NCBI GenBank assembly: GCA_017518105.1
Contig: JAFWWC010000021.1
Location: forward strand, 1-39,861
From: Selenomonadaceae bacterium
GTDB taxonomy: Bacteria; Bacillota; Negativicutes; Selenomonadales; Selenomonadaceae
Direction of reading: 5' to 3'
Length of the DNA stretch: 39,861 nucleotides
Shown: one piece after another, positions 1 through 7,914 of the stretch
Numbering within the stretch: position 1 is the stretch's first letter
Layout of the letters: each line of letters begins with the position of its first letter
Notes under the pieces: generated by a model
Database searches by the model: none
Seen by the model: the letters and a program-made list of their open reading frames with translations, nothing else
Told to the model about the DNA's origin: nothing
Made by a program: the position numbers and the translations under genes

Positions 1-1097
1 TCCTCTTCCGTCCAGTTGACAATCCCTTGATGTCCGTCAAGATATACGGGGTCGATAAAGCCCGTGCCGCTTTCAACTGTGCCGTCCATGAAAAGTTTAA
101 TCCAGTTCGGCTTTATCCTTGCGGAAGCGAATTTCTTAGCGGCGGCGGCTTTGGTCAATTTCTCGTCAATGTTCATCCAGCTATCAAATTCGTAAGTCGT
201 GCCCAAGACGAAGTGCATATCGCCTGCCTTGTCGAACTGTTGAGCCGCCCGATAATAAACGTCGTTGAAGAAGTAGCTGGAATAGCCGTCAAGATACATC
301 GTGTAGCCTTCGGATAACATTTGCTCTTGAACCTTTGCCAGAGTTGCTTTTGCCATGTCGACAGTAAAGAGGCTCTCATTGTCCAGGAAGGAACGCACGT
401 AAGTTGAGGCTTGCTCCTTAAGAAAACCTGTAGGCTTGCCGTCGGAGCCAATGACGATTTCTCCGCCGCGTATGTCGTCGCCCTTTTTGAGAACCGTGCC
501 GTCTTCCGCCATAACGCCCGCCTTGACGAGCAAAAGCGTATTCACCAGAGACTTATGATTTTCCTCGTCGGCGAAGTACATTGGAATATCACTGCAGAGG
601 GCGTCCAGCTGTTGGCGGGTGGGCATATTACGTTTAAATTTTTCGTACTCCCAGCCCATGCCGTATACAACCTTTGCGCCTTCCGCCCTGGTCTTCTTAA
701 CGGTAGAAGGAACGATTTCCGTCAGGAATTTGTTCACGTCATCATCATAGGCGATCATCGTTCCGAATGACTGCACGGCATAAGCGGACAAATAATGCGC
801 GTGCCCGTTGCCGCACGAGGGCATGATAAGCCCCTTGCCCGTGTAGTCGATAACTTCCGTCTTGCCTTTTTCGATAAATGCCTCTGCTCCAGCCTTGTCG
901 CCGACGTAGACGAACTTGCCGTCCTTAACCGCGAACGCCTCGACAATCCGATTGTCTTCGGAAGTGAAAATCTTACCGTAGACAACGAGGTCGGCTTTGG
1001 TTTTATCAGCCGCGAAAACTTCAACGGGAACCGCCATTGCCAACGCCGCCAGCGACGCTGTCTTGATGAATTCTCTTCTGGTTAGTCCTTTAAACAT
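1..1097 (-). CDS. Exported amidohydrolase (YtcJ/AepA-like), 3' end outside window
   Basis: The frame is open from an ATG at 1097 down to base 1, so the C-terminus is missing. The start has a GGAAGG ribosome site just upstream. The N-terminus reads MFKGLTRREFIKTASLAALA, a twin-arginine (TRREFIK) signal followed by a hydrophobic stretch and an Ala-rich cleavage region, so Tat export is likely. The mature part has an amidohydrolase-3 layout: a beta-rich start (ADLVVYGKIFTSE), the metal-site segment MPSCGNGHAHYL (HxH kept, the usual preceding Asp replaced by Asn), and IKLFMDGTVESGTGF, typical of YtcJ/AepA-like enzymes. These hydrolyse amide or related C-N bonds; the substrate cannot be told. It is probably transcribed alone from its own promoter, 80 bases downstream of the GGDEF gene. 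Confidence 0.8.
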   Translation of the reverse strand, partial: MFKGLTRREFIKTASLAALAMAVPVEVFAADKTKADLVVYGKIFTSEDNRIVEAFAVKDGKFVYVGDKAGAEAFIEKGKTEVIDYTGKGLIMPSCGNGHAHYLSAYAVQSFGTMIAYDDDVNKFLTEIVPSTVKKTRAEGAKVVYGMGWEYEKFKRNMPTRQQLDALCSDIPMYFADEENHKSLVNTLLLVKAGVMAEDGTVLKKGDDIRGGEIVIGSDGKPTGFLKEQASTYVRSFLDNESLFTVDMAKATLAKVQEQMLSEGYTMYLDGYSSYFFNDVYYRAAQQFDKAGDMHFVLGTTYEFDSWMNIDEKLTKAAAAKKFASARIKPNWIKLFMDGTVESGTGFIDPVYLDGHQGIVNWTEE

Positions 1098-1126
1098 AAC
1101 AGCACCTTCCTTTTAATGATGACGCC

Positions 1127-1155
1127 ATTATCATAATTTTCGCCTCGTTAAGCAA
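1127..1155 (-). promoter_or_regulatory. Probable sigma-70-type promoter for the amidohydrolase
   Basis: On the minus strand TTGCTT (1155-1150) and GATAAT (1132-1127) are separated by 17 bases, about 30 bases upstream of the ATG at 1097. It suggests the amidohydrolase is not simply the tail of the upstream operon. Confidence 0.5.
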
Positions 1156-1177
1156 TAGAGGTTCCAGAATGTCACAC

Positions 1178-2197
1178 CTAGTCCCTAGTCCCTATACAAA
1201 CTTGATTGCGTCCGTTCGCCTTAGCATGATAAAGACGTTCGTCCGCTATCTTAATGTTCTCCTCGGCAGAAAGTTTGTTATCAATCTCGGCGCAACCAAA
1301 ACTCATCGTCACGCGGATTTCTTTATCCTCGAACTTGCAAACCGAATTCATAATGGCTTGCCGAACCCTATCCGCCGCTATGAACGCACCAGCTAAGGGT
1401 GCACCCTCAAGGACGATAATAAACTCCTCGCCGCCCCACCTGTACACGCTGTCAGAAGAGCGGGTTTTTCCTTCCAGCATTTGCGCAACGTGCTTTAAGA
1501 CCGCGTCGCCGGCATTGTGCCCGTAGGTGTCGTTGACCTTCTTAAAGAAGTCAATATCGCAGATAGCAATCGACATGGGAATTTTCTTGTCGCGGTACTT
1601 AGACTCGTAATCGCTGTGGAAGGCGAACCGATTCTTTAATTCCGTGAGGTTGTCGCGCTGAGAGTCCGCTAAGAACATATCGGATTCCAGAGCCATACCA
1701 CAGATAAACGCCGCCACGGAAAGTCGTTTGGTGTCCTCCACCTCGTCGAAGCCTTCGCCGTCAAGTTTGTTGATGACTTGAAAGGCTCCTATGGTCTCGC
1801 CGCGGCAATTCGATACGGGCATAACGAGGATAGACTTTGTAACGTAGCCGGTTTTCTTGTCCACGGCTGAATTGAAATTCGGGTGATTGTAAGGGTCGTT
1901 GGTTATGACGGCTCGATTTTCTGCCAGTGCTTGACCGACAAGCCCGGTCGTGTCGTCTATGATGATTTGTTGCGTGCCCGTGGCGGCAGTCGTCAGCAAT
2001 TTGTGTTCGCGTTTATCCCAACGCCAAAAGCTAGCCCTGTCCGCTGAAACGAGCGTCCGCCCAAGCTCAGCGAAGATTTCAAATACCTTAAGATGGCTGT
2101 CGTGCTTTTCCTTGTTCGAGCGCATTTCGTTGTACAGGCGTTGCATTATGGAGAAGATGTCATCAAGCAATTTCTCTGCCGTAATTTTTTCTCTCAT
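1178..2197 (-). CDS. GAF-GGDEF diguanylate cyclase
   Basis: A 339-residue soluble protein. Residues ~35-175 look like a GAF sensor domain (GLVGQALAENRAVITNDP, then SILVMPVSN and IGAFQVINK). Residues ~180-335 are a GGDEF domain: DNLTELKNRFAF, DIDFFKKVNDTYGHNAGD, the active-site GGEEF at 255-259 and a product-inhibition I-site RSSD at 246-249, five residues before it. The signature is complete, so an active enzyme making cyclic di-GMP from two GTP is expected, with the GAF domain sensing a small ligand. There is no membrane segment. The start ATG at 2197 has GAGG upstream. It lies 12 bases after the metallo-hydrolase gene and is the last gene of the eight-gene minus-strand run. The ligand is unknown. 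Confidence 0.92.
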   Translation of the reverse strand: MREKITAEKLLDDIFSIMQRLYNEMRSNKEKHDSHLKVFEIFAELGRTLVSADRASFWRWDKREHKLLTTAATGTQQIIIDDTTGLVGQALAENRAVITNDPYNHPNFNSAVDKKTGYVTKSILVMPVSNCRGETIGAFQVINKLDGEGFDEVEDTKRLSVAAFICGMALESDMFLADSQRDNLTELKNRFAFHSDYESKYRDKKIPMSIAICDIDFFKKVNDTYGHNAGDAVLKHVAQMLEGKTRSSDSVYRWGGEEFIIVLEGAPLAGAFIAADRVRQAIMNSVCKFEDKEIRVTMSFGCAEIDNKLSAEENIKIADERLYHAKANGRNQVCIGTRD

Positions 2198-2209
2198 GGT
2201 TAATGTCCT

Positions 2210-2980
2210 CTACAGTATGATTTCCTGGTTGATTTTCGCGAAGTCATGTTGCATTTGCGCGAAGTCTTTATCCGTCCGCCAAGGCGCGTGGTGTACAAAC
2301 AGGAGCTTTTTGACGTTGGCAAGCTCGGCGATTTTGATTCCCTCTTCCGGAGTGGAATGTCCGTAGCCCTTAAAGCGTTCGTACTCCGCCGCCGTGTACT
2401 GTGCGTCATAAAGTAGCAGGTCGCAGTCCTTTGCAAAGGTCGTCAACGCCGCGCAAGCTTTTGGCTCGTGTTCAAAGTCCGTTGCGTAGACTAAAGACTT
2501 GCCCTGATACGTCAGCTTATAAATCGTCGAGCCGCCCGGATGACAGCCCTCCAACGTATCGACTTCAACCGCCCCGATAGAAAATCTCTTCGGCGGGAGA
2601 TGAAACGTCACCTTCGCTGGGTAAGTCTCAATCTTCGCTGGCCAAAAGGGATTGTCAATCAGTCGGTCAACCGCCTCCTTCGGTTGAAGCCCTGCCCGTT
2701 CGCGAGCGTAAATATCAATCGGTCTGTCCTTGTTCGTCAACGCGGCGAAGAACGGCAACCCGATAACGTGGTCTAAGTGCAGGTGCGTCAGCAAAATCGT
2801 TATTCGGGAATTCTCAAGCGGCGTGGCGTTTACTATACCCGTGCCCGCGTCCAGATAAATTTCTTCGTCGCCGGCTTGTACTCGATAACATGAAGTCGCG
2901 CCGCCGTGAACCGAAAAATCCTTCCCGCTCACGGACACGGAGCCGCGTGCCCCCAAGACAGTTAGCTTAAAACTTTTCAT
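2210..2980 (-). CDS. Metallo-beta-lactamase-fold hydrolase
   Basis: A 256-residue protein starting MKSFKLTVLGARGSV, a typical start for the RNase Z/phosphodiesterase-like branch of the MBL fold. The zinc motif THLHLDH (H66, H68, D70, H71) is present, followed by a later His (EGCHPGGST), a metal Asp (YATDFEHEP) and a final His pair (FVHHAPW), so both metal sites appear complete. There is no signal peptide. It overlaps the cyclase gene by four bases (ATGA at 2977-2980) and should be translationally coupled to it; GGAGGAGG lies about 10 bases before its ATG. The placement between an adenylate cyclase and a diguanylate cyclase makes a phosphodiesterase acting on a cyclic nucleotide possible, but that is inference from context. 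Confidence 0.85.
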   Translation of the reverse strand: MKSFKLTVLGARGSVSVSGKDFSVHGGATSCYRVQAGDEEIYLDAGTGIVNATPLENSRITILLTHLHLDHVIGLPFFAALTNKDRPIDIYARERAGLQPKEAVDRLIDNPFWPAKIETYPAKVTFHLPPKRFSIGAVEVDTLEGCHPGGSTIYKLTYQGKSLVYATDFEHEPKACAALTTFAKDCDLLLYDAQYTAAEYERFKGYGHSTPEEGIKIAELANVKKLLFVHHAPWRTDKDFAQMQHDFAKINQEIIL

Positions 2981-4809
2981 GCGGAGATTACCTCCTCCGT
3001 TTCAACTAATGAATTCAATATCAGAACCTCGAAGCCGTCCGCCTTGCCCTTTAGCTTGACGGTATCGCCCAGAGACGTGACGTTAGCCCGCTTGCCTAAG
3101 ATGTCCGCCACGTCACGAGAGATATAGACCGTCCCGCCCGGCGCATTAGCCTCAAGACGTGCAGCCGTGTTCACCGTGTCGCCAATGGCAGTGTAATCCA
3201 TGCGGAACGGACTGCCGATGTTGCCGACGACCGCGCTACCCCAATGTACGCCCACGCCAAAGGCAATCTCCCGACCGTAACGAGCTTTAAGCTCCGCCCG
3301 CAACCCTTCCGAATCTTTAATCATATCCAGGGCGGCGCGGCAGGCAAGCAACACGGGGTCTTTTTGCGGAAGCGGTGCGTTCCAAAAAGCCATCGTGCAA
3401 TCGCCCACGAACTTATCAAGCGTGCCGTGATGTCGTCTTATGCAGTTCGTCGTAAGCGTCAAGTACTGGTTTAGAATCTCGACGACCGTCGGGGGCGGCA
3501 ACTGTTCGCTCATCGTCGTAAAGCCGCGAATGTCCACGAACAGCACCGCAATATTTTTCAGCGAGCCGCCCACGTCAACTGACTTACTTTCAAGGAGCTG
3601 ATTCATAATCGTCGGGTCGACGTAGCGTCCAAAGGTTGAAGTCACCATATCGCGTTCAGCGCGGGTGCGAATGTACTTGAACGAGACCACGCAGATAAAC
3701 AAAACCGTAACTGCCAGCGGTCCCCACAAGGCGTGCAAGATGATTTCGTTTTGATAACAGACCTTGCAGACGCCGAGCCACCCCGCGCAGAGGATAAGCC
3801 ACGTCGTCAACACGACAGAGAGTTTGCCGCTTTGGAACAGTATCGTTGAGATGAAGCTAACGAAGAACAGAATGATAAGCTGATACGATTGCTTTGCCTC
3901 ACGCGGGAAGAAACCCTTTTGGAAGGCTTGAATTGCGTTGGCGTGCAAGTCGACGCCGTAAACAGTCGACGAACGGTCTAAGGCGGTCACGAAGTCATCG
4001 CCCATGCCAGGCGCGTAGGGAGCAATCAAAACAATTTTATCGCGGTAGAAGTCCGAGCTAACCTTCCCTTCTAACACGTCGTCGAAACCGATTCCCCGGC
4101 TGTAGCTTTTCGCGGTGAATGGCAACCAGTAAAGCCCGTCGCCTTTAGTCTTCGGCGGAGGATTCGGGGCAATGCCTTTGTAGTGGCAGAACTTCTCGTA
4201 GATGACTCTTGCGAAGGAATAAAGTTGCCCGCGTTCCATCACGTTCACGAAAAGCAGTTGATGACGTATGATGCCGTCCGCGTCGTAAGGCTCGCAGATG
4301 TGACCCGTGTCAGCGACCTCCGCCAACGCCGCAAAGGGCGCATCCCACGTCCAAGCCTTATCCCACATGTCAAAAGGGTTATCGCTCGCGGCGTCTTCCT
4401 CGTCCATAATCACCGCCGACGCTAAGACGACGTTATCATACTTCGCGACGGTCTCGACAAGGCGTTTGTCCACGTCAGGAGCTTGAGAGTTCTCGCCGGT
4501 AAAAAGAAAGTCCAGACCGATGACGGCGGGGCGTGCTTGCGGGTCGTGTTCGTTTAGGTAAGTGATAACCTTAGACACGTCACGACGGAGCCACGACGAT
4601 AAAGGTCCGAACTTGTTTAGCGTCTCCGTGTCAATGCCAACAATGACGATTTCGGAGCTGACTTCGCCGGGGCGTTGGTAAATCCAATCCGATACGCGGT
4701 AGTCAACTTCGTCCAGCCAATTCGTCGCCGCGATTGAACTTACGATGAAGGCAATCCACAGTTCCCACGAGTGAAGCACCAGCCATTTCCAATACTTATG
4801 CTTAGTCAT
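2977..4809 (-). CDS. CHASE2-domain adenylate/guanylate cyclase (class III)
   Basis: A 610-residue membrane receptor cyclase. A membrane segment near residues 14-30 leads into an extracytoplasmic CHASE2 domain (EIVIVGIDTETLNKFGP, VIGLDFLFTG, VVLASAVI, later DKIVLIAPYAPG), then about three membrane segments around residues 325-395 and the linker TFGRYVDPTIM. The cytoplasmic catalytic domain (~420-600) has the metal aspartates in VLFVDIRGFTTMSEQ and KFVGDCTMAFWNAP, and YTAIGDTVNTAARLEA with the transition-state Asn and Arg. Lys before FVGD plus Thr in YTAIGD is the bacterial pattern for ATP, so cAMP is the more likely product. It is coupled by four-base overlaps to the LPP20-like gene upstream and the MBL hydrolase downstream. 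The signal sensed is unknown. Confidence 0.93.
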   Translation of the reverse strand: MTKHKYWKWLVLHSWELWIAFIVSSIAATNWLDEVDYRVSDWIYQRPGEVSSEIVIVGIDTETLNKFGPLSSWLRRDVSKVITYLNEHDPQARPAVIGLDFLFTGENSQAPDVDKRLVETVAKYDNVVLASAVIMDEEDAASDNPFDMWDKAWTWDAPFAALAEVADTGHICEPYDADGIIRHQLLFVNVMERGQLYSFARVIYEKFCHYKGIAPNPPPKTKGDGLYWLPFTAKSYSRGIGFDDVLEGKVSSDFYRDKIVLIAPYAPGMGDDFVTALDRSSTVYGVDLHANAIQAFQKGFFPREAKQSYQLIILFFVSFISTILFQSGKLSVVLTTWLILCAGWLGVCKVCYQNEIILHALWGPLAVTVLFICVVSFKYIRTRAERDMVTSTFGRYVDPTIMNQLLESKSVDVGGSLKNIAVLFVDIRGFTTMSEQLPPPTVVEILNQYLTLTTNCIRRHHGTLDKFVGDCTMAFWNAPLPQKDPVLLACRAALDMIKDSEGLRAELKARYGREIAFGVGVHWGSAVVGNIGSPFRMDYTAIGDTVNTAARLEANAPGGTVYISRDVADILGKRANVTSLGDTVKLKGKADGFEVLILNSLVETEEVISA

Positions 4810-5702
4810 GCACGCACGCCGCCGACCCTGTAACCCGTGAACACAACCGAGCCTTCGTCTAGGAAGTGGGAGGCTTCGTTCTCTGTAAGAATTTTATTGG
4901 CGTCGCTGACCGAGATAACAGGAGTGCTGTTGCCGTCCGAGATGACCTTTGCTTTGATGACGAGCGGATTGTCTCCGGCGCGGGATTTCTTATTCTTAGC
5001 GGCGCACGCACTGTTAAAGAAAATCTTGCCGACGTTAAGCAAAGGCTTCTTGTCGTTAGGTTTATCTTCCCTTGCGTAGTCTATCATGCCGTTCGCGATG
5101 ACTTTATCGTAGTCGAGGTTGTTGTAGCTGTAAACGGATTGATTGTCGGCTTGACGAATGACGGGAGCCAGCACCGGCTCTAATTCCAAGTCGCCGCAAT
5201 CGATTATAAGTCCTGTATAATTGCCTTTAGCTTTTGATTTGACGGTCGGTTTAAGGAAGTCTTCCTTCTCGACGGGCTTAAATGTGAGACCCGCCACGGA
5301 ATCGCCGCCGCCGTAAACGGGAACGGTTAAGACGATAGTACAGCTGTTATCCGTGCCGTATCGTTCCGAAAGTATCTTAGCGTCTCTGACTAGGTTATCG
5401 AGCCGCTCCGCGTCAATCGCGCCCGACGCAAGACCAGCCCTAACCGTCATGCCCGCAGCAACGTTAATGTCTTTGATTAGCTCCGTCATCTGATTGCGAG
5501 CCTTCTCCAGTGCCTCACGACGAGACCACGTGCGAGCCTGCGCGGCGTTGGAAATATTCTTCGGCGCAAGACTGTAGCCCGTGGCAGTCAACGTGTCGTC
5601 TTCCCACCAGTCGTTTGATTCCCCTTGAGAACTCACCATGCAAGGCAAGCTCATCAACACGAGGAAGCAGATAATTTTCGTGATTCGCGATAAAGTCTTC
5701 AT
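4806..5702 (-). CDS. Secreted LPP20-like protein of unknown function
   Basis: A 298-residue protein with an N-terminal hydrophobic signal (ITKIICFLVLMSLPCMVSS). There is a Cys in the h-region but no clean lipobox, so it is called secreted rather than lipoprotein. The segment GYSLAPKNISNAAQARTWSRREALEKARNQM resembles the LPP20/FlgP-type domain, which carries Ala- and Arg-rich helices after a signal peptide. The rest is beta-rich with paired Cys (IIDCGD, SACAAKN). Its stop overlaps the start of the CHASE2 cyclase (ATGA, 4806-4809), so the two are probably made together. An envelope partner that presents a signal to the CHASE2 domain is plausible but inferred. The ATG at 5702 follows AAGGAGGGT and lies 13 bases after the rimI-like gene. 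Confidence 0.7.
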   Translation of the reverse strand: MKTLSRITKIICFLVLMSLPCMVSSQGESNDWWEDDTLTATGYSLAPKNISNAAQARTWSRREALEKARNQMTELIKDINVAAGMTVRAGLASGAIDAERLDNLVRDAKILSERYGTDNSCTIVLTVPVYGGGDSVAGLTFKPVEKEDFLKPTVKSKAKGNYTGLIIDCGDLELEPVLAPVIRQADNQSVYSYNNLDYDKVIANGMIDYAREDKPNDKKPLLNVGKIFFNSACAAKNKKSRAGDNPLVIKAKVISDGNSTPVISVSDANKILTENEASHFLDEGSVVFTGYRVGGVRA

Positions 5703-5715
5703 TAGGCAACCCTCC

Positions 5716-6162
5716 TTAAAGTCGCGTGTTCCACATAATTAAAGCGTCCTCGCCGTTGTCAAGGTAATAGCCCTTGCGACGCCCGACGCTCCTAAGTCCG
5801 AAATTCTTATAAAGCTTAATCGCCGCCGTGTTGCTCGGACGGACTTCCAAAGTTATCGCCGTGGCTCCGCGTGCTTTGACTGCCTTAATCAGTTCGCCGA
5901 ATAAAATCGTTCCGACGCCTTGCCCGCGTAATTCAGGGGCAACCGCCACGCTCATAACCTCCGCTTGATTGAACGAGACCCACGCCCCCGCATAGGCGAC
6001 AATCTTGCCTTCAAGCTCGCCGACGATGTAAGTTGCTAGCTCGTTCTTAGCCTCGCGCCAGAAGTCTTCGCGCTTCCACGGCATAGCAAAACTTTGCTCT
6101 TCTATAGCCGCCACTGCCTCCGCGTCGTCCTGCGTCATTGCTCTGAATAAAAGTTGGCTCAT
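5716..6162 (-). CDS. rimI: RimI-type ribosomal protein alanine N-acetyltransferase
   Basis: A 148-residue GNAT enzyme of RimI length. It begins LLFRAMTQDDAEAVAAIEEQSF and has the acetyl-CoA loop VAPELRGQGVGTILFGELI and the C-terminal LEVRPSNTAAIKLYKNFGLRSVGRRKGYY, the block by which RimI is usually recognised. RimI acetylates the N-terminal Ala of ribosomal protein S18 and is commonly encoded with tsaB and tsaE, as here. The start overlaps the stop of the preceding acetyltransferase gene (ATGA, 6159-6162). Because a second, similar acetyltransferase sits directly upstream, which of the two is the functional RimI cannot be settled from sequence. This one keeps the SFAMPW segment and the GRRKGYY ending, so it is the better candidate. 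Confidence 0.85.
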   Translation of the reverse strand: MSQLLFRAMTQDDAEAVAAIEEQSFAMPWKREDFWREAKNELATYIVGELEGKIVAYAGAWVSFNQAEVMSVAVAPELRGQGVGTILFGELIKAVKARGATAITLEVRPSNTAAIKLYKNFGLRSVGRRKGYYLDNGEDALIMWNTRL

Positions 6163-6608
6163 AAGTCCCTCATCATAACCAAAGCATCTCCGTTGCTGTA
6201 ATAATTTTCAATGTTGACTAAGGCGCGAAAGCCGAAGTGTTCATAAAGCTTTATCGCTGGCGTGTTGCCCGGTCGAACCTCCAAATACACGAACGCCGCG
6301 CCGCGTTCCTTAATCGTGTCGATGAGTTTGGAAAAAAGTTGCGTCCCGATTCCTAGCCCGTGATAATCTGGGTCAACCGCAAAAGTTTCAATCTCCGCCT
6401 CTTCGTTGCGAATCTTTGCGCCCGCACAGGCAACGACCTTTCCTTCAACCTCGGCGACAAGGTAAGCGGAATTTATGTTCATCACCGCGGCGAGAAAATA
6501 TTTGCGCCGCCACGCATCACGCTTGCCAAAACATTTCTTATCAATCGCAACCGCCGCATCAACGTCGTCGCTTGTCATTTCTCGCAGGTTGAATGCCTCT
6601 TTTCCCAT
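6159..6608 (-). CDS. Second RimI-like GNAT acetyltransferase (paralogue)
   Basis: A 149-residue GNAT protein clearly related to its downstream neighbour: FNLREMTSDDVDAAVAIDKKCFG, the CoA loop VDPDYHGLGIGTQLFSKLI and LEVRPGNTPAIKLYEHFGF. It differs at the ends (KKCFGKRDAWRRKYF, and NIENYYSNGDALVM). The ATG at 6608 has GGAGGAG immediately upstream, and the gene overlaps the end of tsaB by 34 bases. The pair looks like a tandem duplication with divergence. The second copy may acetylate a different N-terminus or have a role tied to TsaB; its substrate is unknown. Confidence 0.8.
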   Translation of the reverse strand: MGKEAFNLREMTSDDVDAAVAIDKKCFGKRDAWRRKYFLAAVMNINSAYLVAEVEGKVVACAGAKIRNEEAEIETFAVDPDYHGLGIGTQLFSKLIDTIKERGAAFVYLEVRPGNTPAIKLYEHFGFRALVNIENYYSNGDALVMMRDL

Positions 6609-7246
6609 AACTCCTCCGCCTCCGAACGCCGAACGTAAAGCGGCTCCAAATTCATCACGTTATCGACCTTGCCTAAGTCCTGTGCACATATCGCGACGCT
6701 TGAGGCTCTGGGCATTCGCAATTGCGGCGGCGCAAGTCTTACGTTCGGCGGCAACGGAACTTTTATTTTGTGCAACACGTCTCCGCATAAAAAAAATTCT
6801 CCCGCGACGCCTTCAAGCTCAGTGATGATTTCGTTTATCGGCTTAACTTCCAAATCAGTCCGCGATAACGTGTCCTGGAACAGCTGATGATATGCCCGAT
6901 TCTTTTGCGCGTCGATTAGTGGTACGACCTTTGCGCCAGGGAAATTGTACGCCATCGCCAGTAGCGTAGGAACCCCGATGATTTTTATTCCCCACGCATA
7001 TGCCAGAGCCTTAGCCGTCGCCAATCCGATTCTTAGCCCCGTGAACGAGCCGGGGCCTATGCTAATTGCTACCGCGTCCAATTTGTCGAAGGCGTCCGCA
7101 ACCTTGATGACCTCTTCGACTTGCGGCATTAGCGTTTCCGAAAATGTTTGCGGGGACTCGCGTACGCTCTCCGCCAAAACTTTCCCGTCAGCAATCACTG
7201 CAACTGAAGCCGCCCGCGTCGCCGTCTCGATTCCCAAAATCCGCAA
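6575..7246 (-). CDS. tsaB: tRNA t6A biosynthesis protein TsaB
   Basis: TsaB is the inactive paralogue of TsaD that scaffolds the TsaB-TsaD-TsaE complex making N6-threonylcarbamoyladenosine at A37 of ANN-decoding tRNAs. The protein (223 residues from the preferred start) begins RILGIETATRAASVAVI and has DAVAISIGPGSFTGLRIGLATAKALAY and VVPLIDAQKNRAYH, all typical of TsaB. A GTG at 7252 is in frame but abuts the GGAGGA site. The TTG at 7246 has GGAGG seven bases upstream and gives the usual MRILGIET start, so it is preferred. It lies directly after tsaE, with the tsaE stop inside this start region. Confidence 0.92.
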   Translation of the reverse strand: MRILGIETATRAASVAVIADGKVLAESVRESPQTFSETLMPQVEEVIKVADAFDKLDAVAISIGPGSFTGLRIGLATAKALAYAWGIKIIGVPTLLAMAYNFPGAKVVPLIDAQKNRAYHQLFQDTLSRTDLEVKPINEIITELEGVAGEFFLCGDVLHKIKVPLPPNVRLAPPQLRMPRASSVAICAQDLGKVDNVMNLEPLYVRRSEAEELWEKRHSTCEK

Positions 7247-7248
7247 GC

Positions 7249-7743
7249 TCACTCCTCCTTAGCCACGAACTCTTCAAGCTCGCTGATGAAATCTTTGTGC
7301 TCTTCGCCGACGCAAGAAAAGGTTATCCGTCGCATGTTCTTTGCGTCCTTGATTCGCTCAATCTTTATGACAACGTAATCTTCGGGCAACGCCTGCGGAA
7401 ATTTCTCCGCCCACTCGATAAAAACGATTCCTTCAGGAGAGTCAATGTACTCATAGAAGCCAATCTCCTCAAGCTCGTCCACATGGTGCAGGCGATACAA
7501 ATCGAAATGAACAATCGGACAAAATCCCTCGTAAACGCTCATCAAGTTAAACGTCGGGCTTGTGACTTCGCCTTGAACTCCGAGGGTGCGAGCCATGCTT
7601 TGAACGAACAAAGTCTTGCCCGCGCCCAAGCCGCCTTCCAAACAGATAACCGTACCTTCGCGCACGCGTTGCGCAACCTTCGCCGCCAATTTTACCGTCC
7701 CGTATGGGGACTGGGTTATGTGGGTAAACAAAATTCTACTCAC
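7249..7743 (-). CDS. tsaE: tRNA t6A biosynthesis ATPase TsaE
   Basis: TsaE is the small P-loop ATPase that resets the threonylcarbamoyl-transfer complex. The 164-residue ORF has a Walker A motif GGLGAGKT at ~37-44, VTSPTFNLMSVYEG (switch-like Thr) and IVHFDLYRLHHVDELEEIGFYEY, then IVFIEWAEKFPQ, all standard for the family. It starts at GTG 7743, but GGAGGA directly abuts that codon; an in-frame TTG at 7731 is 11 bases after the GGAG core and may be the real start. It is the first gene of the long minus-strand operon and is divergent from the DUF2314-like gene at 7915. Confidence 0.92.
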   Translation of the reverse strand: MSRILFTHITQSPYGTVKLAAKVAQRVREGTVICLEGGLGAGKTLFVQSMARTLGVQGEVTSPTFNLMSVYEGFCPIVHFDLYRLHHVDELEEIGFYEYIDSPEGIVFIEWAEKFPQALPEDYVVIKIERIKDAKNMRRITFSCVGEEHKDFISELEEFVAKEE

Positions 7744-7778
7744 TCCTCCAAAAATTTTCCGTCCTGATTTTTATTAAA

Positions 7779-7800
7779 CCCCTTACCACGTAGCAAGGGG
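7779..7800. other. Hairpin in the tsaE/DUF2314 intergenic region
   Basis: CCCCTT (7779-7784) pairs with AAGGGG (7795-7800) across a 10-base loop, within the 171-base divergent spacer. On the minus strand it is followed by TTTAATAAAAA, so it could be a weak leader structure ahead of tsaE. Its role is not known. Confidence 0.4.
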
Positions 7801-7914
7801 CGAATTATTTTCAAGTTGATACGCGCAGTTTATCAGACGGCAAAAAATTTTTCAACATGAAAAGCTTTTATGTGTTAGAATACGCAAGCTAAAAAATTTT
7901 TGGAGATGAACGCT

